The notes: generated by a model not told the origin, from the sequence alone. 64,000 nt of DNA from Paenibacillaceae bacterium ZCTH02-B3 (GCA_002159065.1 LZRV01000052.1:56896-120895), one strand, 5' to 3'. Numbered from the stretch's first letter, positions 33,415-42,629 are shown. Program-made: numbers and translations.

Positions 33415-33449
33415 TTGTATACCAATGATCACCATCCGCTCTGTATACT
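33415..33449 (+). promoter_or_regulatory. Promoter region of the AAA+/TPR pair with two GTATAC sites
   Basis: TATACT (33444-33449) is a good -10. GTATAC occurs at 33417-33422 and again at 33443-33448, 26 bp apart. No good -35 is present, suggesting regulated transcription, with the repeated GTATAC as possible operator half-sites. Confidence 0.4.
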
Positions 33450-33484
33450 AGAGTCGTCGAATCCTACGGAAGGAGAGGGCCGGC

Positions 33485-34441
33485 TTGTTCGATCACGATG
33501 AGCTTGCGGAACGACGCCGAAAAAAACTGAAACTCATCCGGTTCGATTCCGACGGCCAGACGCTGGTCGAATCGGAGAAGCCCAGGGAAACCTTCGAGGA
33601 TGTGGGCGGACTGGAAGATGTGAAAAAGAAAATCCGGATGAATTTCATTCTCCCGCTGAAGCAACCGGAGATCTTTGCCGCTTACGGAAAAGAAGCCGGC
33701 GGGAGCCTGCTGCTCTATGGACCTCCCGGATGCGGCAAAACGTTTCTGGCCCGCGCGGTGGCGGGGGAAATCGACGCCAACTTCCTGCAAGTCGAGCTTC
33801 AGGCCATCCTCTCGATGTATGTGGGACAGAGCGAGCACAACCTCCATGATGTTTTTGAAAAGGCCCGCGAAAACAAACCCTGCGTCATTTTCGTCGATGA
33901 GCTCGACGCGTTGGGCGGGAGCCGTCACCTGATGCGGCAGCATCACGACCGCATGCTCGTCAACCAGTTGCTGCTGGAGCTGGACGGGCTTCAGGCGAGG
34001 AACGACCAGGTGTTCGTGATCGGGGCCACGAATACGCCGTGGTATCTGGATCCGGCGCTCAGGCGCCCGGGGCGGTTCAATCATCTGGTGTTCGTCCCGC
34101 CGCCGGAAGCCGCGGAACGGGAGACAATTCTTCGCCTCAAGCTGAAGGGCAAGCCGACGGATGCGCTGGATTTGGCCAAAATCGCGGCGGAAACGAAGTT
34201 TTTCTCGGGCGCCGATCTGGAGCAGGTGGTCAGGGACGCGGTGGAACTGGCCATGGAACGCACGCTCGAGACCGGCGAGCTCCAGCCGGTTACCCAGGAA
34301 GATTTGAAAAAGGCGCTCAAGGGGCGGAAGGCGACGACGCTGGATTGGTTCGCCACGGCGAAAAATTACGCCATCTTCAGCGATGTGAACCGGGACTACC
34401 AGGTGGTGCTGGATTACATGAAGCGCCACGGGATCAAATAG
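33485..34441 (+). CDS. AAA+ ATPase, CDC48/FtsH-like single-domain
   Basis: The 318-residue protein has Walker A GPPGCGKT (79-86), Walker B VIFVDELDA (134-142), GATNTPWYLDPALRRPGRFN with arginine fingers, and FFSGADLEQVVRDAVELAME in the lid. The FEDVGGLEDVKKKI entry is typical of CDC48-type modules. There is no protease or membrane domain. TTG 33485 follows GGAGAGG. A TPR protein with a membrane tail starts 26 bp downstream, so the ATPase probably works with it, perhaps at the membrane. Confidence 0.88.
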   Translation: MFDHDELAERRRKKLKLIRFDSDGQTLVESEKPRETFEDVGGLEDVKKKIRMNFILPLKQPEIFAAYGKEAGGSLLLYGPPGCGKTFLARAVAGEIDANFLQVELQAILSMYVGQSEHNLHDVFEKARENKPCVIFVDELDALGGSRHLMRQHHDRMLVNQLLLELDGLQARNDQVFVIGATNTPWYLDPALRRPGRFNHLVFVPPPEAAERETILRLKLKGKPTDALDLAKIAAETKFFSGADLEQVVRDAVELAMERTLETGELQPVTQEDLKKALKGRKATTLDWFATAKNYAIFSDVNRDYQVVLDYMKRHGIK

Positions 34442-34467
34442 GCACGAGACAAGGAGGCTATATCATA

Positions 34468-35331
34468 TTGGAGGAAGCGGTGCAGGCGGGCTATGCCAGG
34501 GTGAGGCAGCTTGTGCAGATGAACCGATATAAAGAAGCCCTGGCCGAAGCGGAAAAGCTGCTTCAAATGGATCCTGACGATCCGGATGCGTACTCCACGA
34601 TCGGTTGGATTTATCTGTTGACCGAAAAATATGACAAGGCGCTGCATTGGTCCGGTGAAGCGCTGAAACGGGATCCGGACAATGTATTGGCGTGGTATGT
34701 GCGCGTGTGCACCTACCACGAGACGAATCGGGAAGACGAGTTCGAGGAGTCGCTGGCGGAGGCGTTGAGAGTCGATCCGTATGAGGATCACTATTATTTC
34801 CTCAAAGCCGCAAGGCTCACCCATAAGGGGAAGTTCCGGGAGGCGAAGGAATCCATTTTGCGCGCCCTGGAGCTCGCTCCGGAAAAGCCGCTCAATTTGG
34901 CCCTTCTCAGTTATATCGAGGCGCTGTCGGGCAACAATGAGGAGTCCAAAAGGGCCGATCGGGAAGCGCTTCGGCACGATGCCGAAGATCCGGTGGTCCT
35001 GATGCATCTGTCATGGGCGGCGAGCGAACGCGGGGAGTACGATCTGGCGGAGCAATACATGGCGGGCGCGGTGCGGCTGAATCCGGAAAACAGGCAGATC
35101 CGCGATGAGTATTTGGAAGCGCTGCAAAAGAACAATAAATTATATCGGTCATTTTTGCGGCCCATAAAATTTATCCGCAAATTTAAGCCCTGGCAGATTT
35201 TTTTGCTCTGGATGGCGGCATGGATCATTTTCAAACCGCTGGTGATCTTGTTTATCGTTCTATACGTCCTGGCGCATTGGATCACCAAGGGCATCGTTCA
35301 CGTCCGCGTGTATGGCTGGAGGAGGCGTTGA
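34468..35331 (+). CDS. TPR protein with C-terminal membrane tail
   Basis: The 287-residue protein has about six tandem TPR-like units (ALAEAEKLLQMDPDDPDAYS, ALHWSGEALKRDPDNVLAWY, AKESILRALELAPEKPLN, AEQYMAGAVRLNPENRQI). A C-terminal hydrophobic hairpin of about 45 residues follows (WQIFLLWMAAWIIFKPLVIL, then LYVLAHWI). TTG 34468 follows AAGGAGG; the longer upstream open frame is a shadow of the ATPase gene. It probably acts as a membrane-tethered adaptor for the AAA+ partner. A terminator follows. Confidence 0.85.
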   Translation: MEEAVQAGYARVRQLVQMNRYKEALAEAEKLLQMDPDDPDAYSTIGWIYLLTEKYDKALHWSGEALKRDPDNVLAWYVRVCTYHETNREDEFEESLAEALRVDPYEDHYYFLKAARLTHKGKFREAKESILRALELAPEKPLNLALLSYIEALSGNNEESKRADREALRHDAEDPVVLMHLSWAASERGEYDLAEQYMAGAVRLNPENRQIRDEYLEALQKNNKLYRSFLRPIKFIRKFKPWQIFLLWMAAWIIFKPLVILFIVLYVLAHWITKGIVHVRVYGWRRR

Positions 35332-35393
35332 GGAAAGCCGTTGCGGTGAACATGGCGTGACAGATATACGACGCTGATGCGGATCGCTTTGAA

Positions 35394-35422
35394 ACCGGCG
35401 GGGAGCGCCGGTCGTTTTTTTT
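35394..35422 (+). terminator. Terminator after the AAA+/TPR operon
   Basis: ACCGGCG-GGGAG-CGCCGGT followed by CG and eight T. The stretch from here to about 35700 holds no supported gene on either strand. Confidence 0.9.
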
Positions 35423-35706
35423 GCCGACGGAAAGAAGGGAAGGCGGATATACCCGGGGAAGGACAGAAGGATCTTCGGGCTTCGCCGGTCGCCGAAATTT
35501 TGCCCTCTTCCAGCCCGCCCGGATTCTCCATCAACAAATGCCGGTTTCTAAGGGTTTCGCATTACACATTTATCCAAATGGTGCATGAAATGAACAGCGG
35601 ATGGATGGATGATTGGCTATGGCGTTCGGCTGGGGGGACGGAGGAAGCGTCGCCGCAACGGTCGCAGCCGCCGTCAAGCGGCCGAGCATGGCGATGAACT
35701 GCGGAT

Positions 35707-35916
35707 TTCGTTCAAAGGCGGGATGCCCAGCTCCTCCACGATGCCGCGGATCGCATCGGCGGCCCGGTTGATGTCCGGATGCTGAACCGGGCATCCGGCA
35801 ATGTCGACCAGCCGGCGGCTGGCCGTCGAATACAGGCCGAGCGCCGTGCGCCCGCGCAAGATGCCCGCCTGCAGCTGCGCCTTGTGGCGATACCCCCACT
35901 CGACCGGCCTGAGCAG
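35707..35916 (-). pseudogene. Fragment of an RlmCD/RumA-type 23S rRNA uracil-5-methyltransferase
   Basis: On the minus strand about 70 residues read LLRPVEWGYRHKAQLQAG, RRLVDIAGCPVQHPDINRAA and EELGIPPLNE. This matches the internal region of TrmA/RlmCD-family enzymes (GYRNKAQ... DC.IQHP...GI..YDE). No catalytic Cys region or RNA-binding start is present nearby, so it is a remnant. It ends where the truncated response regulator on the other strand resumes homology. Confidence 0.6.
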
Positions 35917-36213
35917 GATCAGCTTGAACTGAATACGGTGGATCATACTTGCAAATATGCCGGGAAGGAGATTCCCCTGACGGCAAGGGAGTATCAATTG
36001 CTTGAGATTCTCGTGCGCAACCGGGGAAGGACGGTGCCCCGGGAACTAATCATCGAACAAATCTGGGGATGGGACGCTCCCACGGGCAATGCGCTCGATG
36101 CCCTGGTCAAGCTGACCCGGAAGAAACTGAAGGGCATTCCAGGCCTGGGCATCCAAAGCGTCCGCGGTGTCGGATATCGGCTGGAGGTGCCGGATGTTCT
36201 CCAGAACCCGTAA
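35779..36213 (+). pseudogene. Response regulator lacking its receiver domain (OmpR winged helix only)
   Basis: From about 35923 the frame encodes a full OmpR/PhoB winged helix (LELNT, GKEIPLTAREYQLLEILVRN, RELIIEQIWGW, NALDALVKLTRKKL, SVRGVGYRLEV). The receiver of about 120 residues that should precede it is missing. Instead the frame runs antisense through an rlmCD fragment. An ATG at 35779 would give a 144-residue product with a junk N-terminus. The downstream kinase gene overlaps its end by 20 bp, as in normal two-component operons. It may be inactive or a constitutive DNA-binding remnant. Confidence 0.7.
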
Positions 36214-37534
36214 ACGGCTGACGATTTATTTTTCCATTCTTATGTTCCTGTATCTGCTGGTCTTCAATGTGACCGGGTATGTGCTGCTGTCGGCCTACGT
36301 GCATGGCAGCCAGGAGAGACAAGTCCGCATGGTTGTTGATAATTATCTTCGGGACGAACGGGAAGAGATCGACCGGCTTCTGGAAGGGGACATGGGCGAA
36401 AAGGAAGAGAGAAGACGAAGAGCGGAAAGGGAACATGAAAGAGACAGACGGGAAGGATTGGGGACCGGCTCGCTGCGGCAGTATTATTTGGTGGTAAATT
36501 CGCGCAATCAGGTCGTGGCCGAAAATCTATCCTCCCTGGAGGATTCGGAAGAGCTGATCCGCAAATTGACCGCCTGGCAACCCGAACGCAACGAAAACCG
36601 CTATTTTACCGTGGACAATCGCCGGGACGGGAAAATGGAGCTTGTCTTTGCGGGCCGGCGGATTTTCGAGGACGGCAGGTACAAGGGGGCCATCTATGCG
36701 GGGGCCGATGTTTCGGCGCAAAAAGCGGTCTTAAGGCAATGGATGTTCGTCCTGGGCGGTTTGTCCGCCTGTTTTGCAGTGGTGTCGGCCTGGCTGGGGT
36801 ACGTGATGTCCGGACGGGCCATGAAGCCGATCGCCGAATCCTTTGAGCGCCAGCGAAGGTTCGTCTCCGACGCGTCCCATGAGCTGCGGACGCCGCTTTC
36901 CGTCATCCACGCTTCCCTGGAGGTGCTGGAGGCGGAAGAAGGGAGCAAGCTGGGAGAATTAGGCCGTCAGATCCTGGAGGATTTGAAAGAGGAAACCCGC
37001 AGAATGTCGTCGCTGGTCACGCACCTTCTTTCGCTCGCCCAGGGCGATTCCGCGGAACTCAGTTTGAACATGGAAGCGTTCTCGCTGCGGGATGAAATCC
37101 TGAAAGTGGTCCGCCAGGTGAAACCTTTGGCGCAGGAGAAGGAGCTGTTTCTGGAAGCGGACATCCCGTCGGAGCTTCGGGTATACGCGGACAAAGAGCG
37201 GCTGCGCCAACTCATGCTGATCTTGCTGGACAACGCGATCCAATATACGCCCAGGGGAGGCGGGGGGATCACGGTCGCCGCGCTGCCCGACGGCCGCGAT
37301 GTCAAGCTGATGGTGACGGATACGGGCATTGGCATTCCGAAAGAGCAGCAGGAGGAAATTTTCGAACGTTTTTACCGCGGAGATCCGTCCAGAGGCCGCG
37401 GCGCCGGGCAGGCGGGGCTTGGCCTGTCCATTGCCAAATGGATCGCCGAGGCGCACGGGGGACGCATTTCCGTGCAAAGTTCGCCCGGGGAAGGCAGCAC
37501 ATTCACCGTGAGGCTGCCTATATTGCGGGGGTAA
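36194..37534 (+). CDS. Sensor histidine kinase (EnvZ/BaeS-type)
   Basis: The 446-residue kinase has two membrane segments (about 10-35 and 180-205) flanking an extracytoplasmic region with a charged helix (EKEERRRRAEREHERDRREG). A HAMP-less linker (GRAMKPIAESFERQRRFVSD) follows. HisKA has the phospho-His in ASHELRTPLSVIHASLEVLE, and HATPase has DNAIQYTPRG, DTGIGIPKE and GLGLSIAKWIAEAHGG. ATG 36194 follows GGAGG with 8-nt spacing; the longer frame from 36167 is not needed. Its cognate regulator upstream has lost its receiver, so the pathway is probably broken. Confidence 0.9.
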   Translation: MFSRTRKRLTIYFSILMFLYLLVFNVTGYVLLSAYVHGSQERQVRMVVDNYLRDEREEIDRLLEGDMGEKEERRRRAEREHERDRREGLGTGSLRQYYLVVNSRNQVVAENLSSLEDSEELIRKLTAWQPERNENRYFTVDNRRDGKMELVFAGRRIFEDGRYKGAIYAGADVSAQKAVLRQWMFVLGGLSACFAVVSAWLGYVMSGRAMKPIAESFERQRRFVSDASHELRTPLSVIHASLEVLEAEEGSKLGELGRQILEDLKEETRRMSSLVTHLLSLAQGDSAELSLNMEAFSLRDEILKVVRQVKPLAQEKELFLEADIPSELRVYADKERLRQLMLILLDNAIQYTPRGGGGITVAALPDGRDVKLMVTDTGIGIPKEQQEEIFERFYRGDPSRGRGAGQAGLGLSIAKWIAEAHGGRISVQSSPGEGSTFTVRLPILRG

Positions 37535-37618
37535 CCCGTACCGTCAGCGGACAACGTCTGTCGCCGAGAGCCGTGTTTCAAGGGCAAGGGTCATAAGCCT
37601 CGAAGGCAGATCATTGAA

Positions 37619-38374
37619 TCAAGGCGCGGCGAACGTCGCGAATTCTCCGTCCGTGATGACGACGGCGTAGTAGCGTGTGCCCGGGGGACCGTAAAATTCC
37701 ACTTCGGCCCGGTCGCCGAATCCCTGGTAGCGGGTGTTGAACGCATCCGCCGGGGCGCCGGTTTTCGTCCCGGATGCGACACGGGCGGCCGATTTGGCGA
37801 ATTGCCCGTCGCGGTAATTCATCATCCAATGCAAACCGTCGATCGCATCCGGATGTCCGGGAGAAGGCGGTTTGTCGGCTTCGACGATGGCGATGACCGA
37901 AAATTCCCTGTCCGGCACGGCCGGCAATTCCACCAGCAAGGCGTCCGAAGGCGCGCCGCTTGCGGGATTTTCCGTCTGCCGCGCTTCGATCCGGGCGATG
38001 CGGTGAAAAGCCGGAGCATCGGCCGCCGGAGCGTTCGGGGCGTCCAGTCGGTAGGTGTGTGTGTCGGGCTCGGCGCGTGACCCGGAAAACGATGCCGGCG
38101 GCTCCGGGGCGGACGGCGTTTCCGGCGATGCCGGTGCTGAGGCGGACGGCGAAGGCGCGGCCGCTGATTCCGCGGGTGTCGCCACCGGCGACGGTGAGAC
38201 CGCGGGCGGTGAAAGCCGCGGGGTTGTGTCCGCCGACGCGGCCGATTCGCCCGGTCGGCCGGGCGCGCCGTCCGGCTGCCATATGAGGCCCGCCACCCCA
38301 GCCGCGACAAGCAGGAATTCGGCAACGGCCATCGTCCGGCCGAGCAGGATCTTTTTCGATAATTTGCGCTTCAT
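37619..38374 (-). CDS. Membrane-anchored Pro/Ala-rich protein of unknown function
   Basis: ATG 38374 lies 2 bp after the stop of the 715-residue gene; GTG 38386 is an alternative. KRKLSKKILLGR precedes one hydrophobic segment (about residues 14-31). A Pro/Ala/Ser-rich stalk (about 35-100) leads to a C-terminal domain of about 150 residues (TYRLDAPNAPAADAPAFHRI, HWMMNYRDGQFAKSAARVAS, RAEVEFYGPPGTRYYAVVIT). No family was recognised. Layout suggests an extracytoplasmic domain on a stalk. It is probably co-transcribed with the upstream gene. Confidence 0.6.
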   Translation of the reverse strand: MKRKLSKKILLGRTMAVAEFLLVAAGVAGLIWQPDGAPGRPGESAASADTTPRLSPPAVSPSPVATPAESAAAPSPSASAPASPETPSAPEPPASFSGSRAEPDTHTYRLDAPNAPAADAPAFHRIARIEARQTENPASGAPSDALLVELPAVPDREFSVIAIVEADKPPSPGHPDAIDGLHWMMNYRDGQFAKSAARVASGTKTGAPADAFNTRYQGFGDRAEVEFYGPPGTRYYAVVITDGEFATFAAP

Positions 38375-38376
38375 GG

Positions 38377-40524
38377 CTATCGGCACCTGGCTTCCAATTC
38401 CTGAAGCCGTTGCATCGCGTCCGCAAGCTCGCGCGTCACCTTGTTGTCATATTCCTCCCATTTTTTCTGCAAGTCGTTCCACGTAAGATTCGTTTCCCGA
38501 CGGACGCCTTTGATGTTTTCCCGGACGACGGTCACCGCGAATCGTCTGTGGCTGAACACCCATTGTCCCCCGCGGCAGACCCAGATCTCGCTGCAGGTCA
38601 CCCGCACCGAGCGCTTGAGCACATAGAAGTCGACTTCTATGTCGCCCAAGCGTCTTTCATTCAATTCGGGAACTTTGCGGATGATCACACTGGCCATTTG
38701 GGCCACCAGCCTCAACGCATCGACGACGGCTTGCGGGATGGAAGTCGGCGTCGGCGTCCCCGTGGCCAGTCCGGTCAACGGCGGGATGCTCTCGCCGATC
38801 ACTTTCCATCCGGGGCCTTCGCGGACCAGGGCTGTGCCGATCCCTTTGATGTCCATGGCGAGGCTGATCCAGCCGAGCACCTCCGACACTTCCTGCAGGC
38901 CTTCGCTGATTTCCCTGGCTTCCTGGGCGGCTTTGTGCGCGTCTCCGCCGCTGATCATCTTCACTTCGACGCGGTATGGGAACGTGATCAGGCCCAAATC
39001 TCTCCGGTTGCGTTCCTGCGGCGGGTCGTCCTCCCGGCAGCTGCAGCTGCCCCTGCCATCTCCGGCTGTCACGGGTTCGCCTCCACCGGTATGCGGCGGC
39101 TCCGCCTTCTCCGCCCCGGCCCGGATACGGCCGATGCACAGTTCGTATTCGTAACGCGCTTCTTCGGCTTGGTTTCGGGCTTGTTCCGCCCTCCGGCGGG
39201 CTCTTTCGAGCGCCTCTTCCGCCAATTGCTCTTCCTTGCGCGCCTGCCGCAATTCCTCTTCAAGGCGCCGCGCCCGTTCGTCCAGTTCCCGGCGTTCGGC
39301 TTCGGAGCGGGGACTGCCCAGGTCGTTCATCGCTTCCTGCATCGCTTCGGCCGTTTCCGGGTTCGGATTCCGCCGGTACGCCTCCCAGGCCGCCCATTCG
39401 GCCTCCTGGCGCATCTGCACATCCCGCTCCGTCAGCCGGCGGCCTCCGGATTCGGCCCAGGAACGGCCGCCGCCGGGTTTGCCGGCGCTCGGATACGTTT
39501 TCCGGATGTCCCGCAATTCCGCTTCCAGCCCGGCTCTCCGGTCGGAGATTTCCTTTTCGATCTGCGCGGCTTTCTCCGCGGCTTCCTGCGCCTCTTTCGC
39601 GATCTGTTCCGCCGCTTCCCAGATTTTGCGCCTATCGTCGCAGGGGCTGAGGTCAACGGCGCCCGCGGGTTTGTCCCTGGGGTCGTCGTCCTCCGCGTTA
39701 CCCTCGTCGGCGGCTTCGTTCTTTGCGTCGTCGCCGCCGGCCTTGGCGCCTTCGCCTTTGCCCCTTTGCCGCATCAGAGAGATTCCCCCGGCTCCGATGG
39801 CGATGCCGATGGCGATGAGGACATACGGCCACCATGGCCCGCCGCCGGCTTCGTCAGGCGTGCCGCCGGCTTCCACCGCCGGCTCCTCCGCGGCGGCCGC
39901 CTCCGGTGTCGGAGCGCTTTCCGGCGTCGGTGTCGGCGATAATGCGGGTGACGGCTCCGGCGTGCTTTCCGGCGTCGGTGTCGGCGATGATGCGGGTGTC
40001 GGCTCCGGCGTGCTATCCGGCGTCGGCGACGGGGATGACGCGGGCGTCTCCGTCGGCGTGCTTTCCGGCGCCGGCGACGGGGATGACGCAGGCGTCGGCG
40101 AGGGCGCCGCGATGGCGATCATATCCTTGTCGCACTTGCTTTCTCCGGGCCCCACTTCTACGGTGCCTTCAAATACGACTTGCCCATCCTCATCCATAAT
40201 CGAGACTTTGTAGTTGTCATAGGAGTACAGCGGAAAGGACATGAACAAGCGGCCGTCTCCGTCGAGTTCGCCCACCGCTTCCACGAACCCTCCGGCGCCG
40301 CCCTCCAACACGCCGACCGCCGTCGTTCCCGAAAATTGGCCGGGTGAAAAGGCGAGGGCGACGTTCAGGTAGCTGTAACCGTCTCCGGAATATTCCCGCT
40401 CAAACGGGGGATGATCCACCCCCGTGCAAAAAGCGGCGGGATTTCCCCGGGCGGTTTCGCCGGGAAACAGGAACGCCAGGGCGCACTGCAAAATCCCGAT
40501 TTTGCTTGTAACGGATTTTTTCAT
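38377..40524 (-). CDS. Large repeat-containing single-pass membrane protein of unknown function
   Basis: The 715-residue protein has a signal-like N-terminus and an all-beta N-terminal region (about 40-135: SYLNVALAFSPGQFSGTTAV). Four 16-residue Pro/Ser/Thr repeats follow (147-210), then one membrane segment (about 231-251: WWPYVLIAIGIAIGAGGISL). Next come an acidic stretch, a long predicted coiled coil (about 300-450, EALERARRRAEQARNQAEEA) and a C-terminal domain of about 230 residues (RDLGLITFPYRVEVKMISGG, VDFYVLKRSVRVTCSEIWVC). The topology suggests an extracellular head and a large cytoplasmic coiled-coil part. No family was recognised. Confidence 0.65.
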   Translation of the reverse strand: MKKSVTSKIGILQCALAFLFPGETARGNPAAFCTGVDHPPFEREYSGDGYSYLNVALAFSPGQFSGTTAVGVLEGGAGGFVEAVGELDGDGRLFMSFPLYSYDNYKVSIMDEDGQVVFEGTVEVGPGESKCDKDMIAIAAPSPTPASSPSPAPESTPTETPASSPSPTPDSTPEPTPASSPTPTPESTPEPSPALSPTPTPESAPTPEAAAAEEPAVEAGGTPDEAGGGPWWPYVLIAIGIAIGAGGISLMRQRGKGEGAKAGGDDAKNEAADEGNAEDDDPRDKPAGAVDLSPCDDRRKIWEAAEQIAKEAQEAAEKAAQIEKEISDRRAGLEAELRDIRKTYPSAGKPGGGRSWAESGGRRLTERDVQMRQEAEWAAWEAYRRNPNPETAEAMQEAMNDLGSPRSEAERRELDERARRLEEELRQARKEEQLAEEALERARRRAEQARNQAEEARYEYELCIGRIRAGAEKAEPPHTGGGEPVTAGDGRGSCSCREDDPPQERNRRDLGLITFPYRVEVKMISGGDAHKAAQEAREISEGLQEVSEVLGWISLAMDIKGIGTALVREGPGWKVIGESIPPLTGLATGTPTPTSIPQAVVDALRLVAQMASVIIRKVPELNERRLGDIEVDFYVLKRSVRVTCSEIWVCRGGQWVFSHRRFAVTVVRENIKGVRRETNLTWNDLQKKWEEYDNKVTRELADAMQRLQELEARCR
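39895..40086. repeat. Four tandem 48-bp repeats
   Basis: The repeats encode 16-residue units SSPSPAPESTPTETPA, SSPSPTPDSTPEPTPA, SSPTPTPESTPEPSPA and LSPTPTPESAPTPEAA in the membrane protein at 38377-40524. They form a flexible wall-spanning stalk and are likely variable in copy number. Confidence 0.85.
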
Positions 40525-40781
40525 GGCACCATCCTATCCGGGAGAAATGCATGATTCCATCCGGGTCGGCATCGCAGGGGAGAATCCGTCTTGGAGGGTC
40601 TCGAAGATGATAGGCCGGATTCAAGGAGTCGACATGAGGCAATCACGAAGCTGTTTGGGTCCAATGTATCGCAAGGGCGGGTGCGCGTCAATAATCCGAA
40701 CGGTCCCTATTTTTTATTTTTTCAGACAATTTGCAACTGGAATAAAAAGTGGACACTCCAACACAATCCCGGATAATGAAC

Positions 40782-40886
40782 TTTCGTGTATCCTTCCGCG
40801 AATCGCAATACCCATCCATCGTAAAGCGGCGTGGACAAGGATGGCCGGTGATTCAAGGGCAATTCCTCGATGAATATAGGGTCCAT
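40782..40886 (-). pseudogene. N-terminal fragment of a GNAT-family acetyltransferase
   Basis: On the minus strand, MDPIFIEELPLNHRPSLSTP followed by LYDGWVLRFAEGYTK matches the N-terminus of a common GNAT subgroup (IEELSLNAWPALQT, LYDGWILRFADGYTKRANSV). Similarity stops abruptly after GYTK, with no acetyl-CoA-binding motif downstream, so it is a truncated remnant. Confidence 0.5.
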
Positions 40887-40916
40887 GATATTCTCCCGGT
40901 CCCATGGGTGCATTTT

Positions 40917-40950
40917 AAGCCCAATCCTTCGCGGAGTGGGCTTTTCGCTT
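40917..40950 (+). terminator. Plus-strand terminator-like hairpin
   Basis: AAGCCCA and TGGGCTT form a 7-bp stem followed by TTCGCTTTTG. It is oriented for plus-strand transcripts, although no plus-strand gene survives upstream of it. Confidence 0.45.
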
Positions 40951-40982
40951 TTGTTAACCGCCGCGTCATCGGCGACACGACT

Positions 40983-42335
40983 CTATTTGACGTCAATCAG
41001 CTGCCGCGACCGGTCCATCAGCTCGGCGGCCGACTGCGCCACCCTGCCCGCGGCCGCGCCGATGTCGTGAATGTTTTGCAAGCTGTTTTCCAGTTCCCGT
41101 GCGATCGCTTCGCTGGCTTCCTTCATGTCGGCCATCAATTGCCGGATGTCCTGGAAGTTGCCCAGCACGCCGAGCACGCCGCGATGCGCGGACTTCATCC
41201 GGTCGTCGATGGATTGCATGCCGTCCGTCACCTTCGCCACCTGGTCCAGCGAGTTGCGGATCAATCCGGAGATGTCTTCGGCCGCTTTCTTCGTCTGGTC
41301 CGACAGCTTCCGGATCTCCGAGGCCACCACATGGAAACCGCGGCCGTGTTCCCCCGCCCTTGCGGCTTCAATGGTCGCGTTGAGCGCCAGAATGTTCGTC
41401 TGATCGGCGATTTCTCTCACCATTCCGATAATCCCCGTGATCTCCTCCGAAATCGCCTTCAACCGGACCATCTCTTCGCCGATTTCCGCCGTTCTCGCCA
41501 TCACTTCGTTCATTTCCGATGTCAGCTCATGGACGACGAGGGCGCCTTGTTCCGATTTCGCAAACGAGCTTTCGCTGAGCCGATTCCCCGTTACCTCGCG
41601 GGACGTGACATGATCAATGCGGGAGATGACTTCTTCGATGGAAGCGGAGGTTTGTCTGGAAAGCGCCGCCAATTCTTCGGTGGTCACGCCGATCACTTCG
41701 TACAATTCCAGCTTTTTGTCTTTTTCGATGGACAAAAGCTTGCGGTTGAGTTCCGTTTCATAGGTGTCCAGCACGATTTGCTGTTCGAAATTCAGCAGCT
41801 TGGTGACGACTTCCAACGCGCGGATTCTGAGGTCGTGATCGGCAATGCTGCGCACGATGATGTCACGCAGGATGTTTTGAAGGATTCCGAAGGATCCGAT
41901 GTACCACTTGCTTTGAAGTCCGATATGGATATGTTTTCGCGCAACCGCTTTCCGTTTTGTAATATATTGATCGTTGATCCGGATGTTCAGCATCGTGCGG
42001 ATATGTTCGGTCAGCGTTTTCTTCAGGCGTTCGACGGTGCTGTGCTCAAGGATCAGGTTTTTTAAACCCGCGTTGTCCATCAGCATGGCATAAAATCTGT
42101 CCGCGATCTCGTCCATGGATGGTTCCAGCAGTTTCGCGAGGCCCGCCGCGAATTCCGCGTCGCTTTCGGTCAGGGAAACCAACTTGATTTGCTCCGGGAT
42201 GTCGCCGGGTTCCGTGACGGCGGCTTCCATCAGGGCCGTGTCCGAACCGGTTCCCGTCAGTTCAGGCATCATGCGGGCGCGGCGTATATCGTTCTTTCCG
42301 AAAAGGCTTCTCAACGTTTTGAATGGACAAGCCAT
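40983..42335 (-). CDS. hemAT: HemAT-type globin-coupled aerotaxis transducer
   Basis: Residues about 25-190 form a globin-coupled sensor domain with [20 protein letters not shown], where the proximal heme histidine lies in the HIG region as in Bacillus HemAT. The C-terminal methyl-accepting signalling domain has the conserved tip [20 protein letters not shown] followed by [20 protein letters not shown]. No membrane segment is present, so it is a soluble O2 sensor for chemotaxis. ATG 42335 follows GGGAGG at 10 nt; upstream codons in the longer frame are unsupported. At 450 residues it is close to Bacillus HemAT size. Confidence 0.92.
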   Translation of the reverse strand: MACPFKTLRSLFGKNDIRRARMMPELTGTGSDTALMEAAVTEPGDIPEQIKLVSLTESDAEFAAGLAKLLEPSMDEIADRFYAMLMDNAGLKNLILEHSTVERLKKTLTEHIRTMLNIRINDQYITKRKAVARKHIHIGLQSKWYIGSFGILQNILRDIIVRSIADHDLRIRALEVVTKLLNFEQQIVLDTYETELNRKLLSIEKDKKLELYEVIGVTTEELAALSRQTSASIEEVISRIDHVTSREVTGNRLSESSFAKSEQGALVVHELTSEMNEVMARTAEIGEEMVRLKAISEEITGIIGMVREIADQTNILALNATIEAARAGEHGRGFHVVASEIRKLSDQTKKAAEDISGLIRNSLDQVAKVTDGMQSIDDRMKSAHRGVLGVLGNFQDIRQLMADMKEASEAIARELENSLQNIHDIGAAAGRVAQSAAELMDRSRQLIDVK

Positions 42336-42629
42336 CTTTGAAAAACCTCCCACCTGGCGCCGATTTGCGAGGTTTCGGTTGTTCAACACCCGCAAGAAAA
42401 GGCCGGATTGCCCTTGCCGCCTGATCTTTGAAGCCCGCCTTGGCTGTGCGGATGCGCCGCTGACATTGGGCCGTGACAATAAAATATAATGATTTACACC
42501 TTTTTACCGAATCTCCAGTAACTATAATTTTCCGTTCATTTAACAGGGGAATTCGAATGTATATCAAGTAATTTTGTTGGATCAATTTTTACATTTTCGT
42601 TTCAAGTTGGGACATCAACGAGGTAAAAT

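Larger units (their letters stand above)
40525..40982. other. Gene-poor intergenic stretch
   Basis: No intact gene with a ribosome site is seen. It contains a decayed GNAT fragment on the minus strand (40782-40886), T-rich stretches near 40710-40730 and a plus-strand terminator-like hairpin at 40917-40950. The small ORFs present look accidental. Confidence 0.5.

Noticed and set aside
33360..33484. GTATAC sites as targets of the GntR encoded at 1565
   Set aside because: Only the core GTATAC is shared with the palindrome at 1515; flanks differ, so no link can be claimed.
39895..40086. Tandem repeat as a CRISPR array
   Set aside because: The 48-bp units are contiguous with no spacers and lie inside a coding frame for a Pro-rich stalk.
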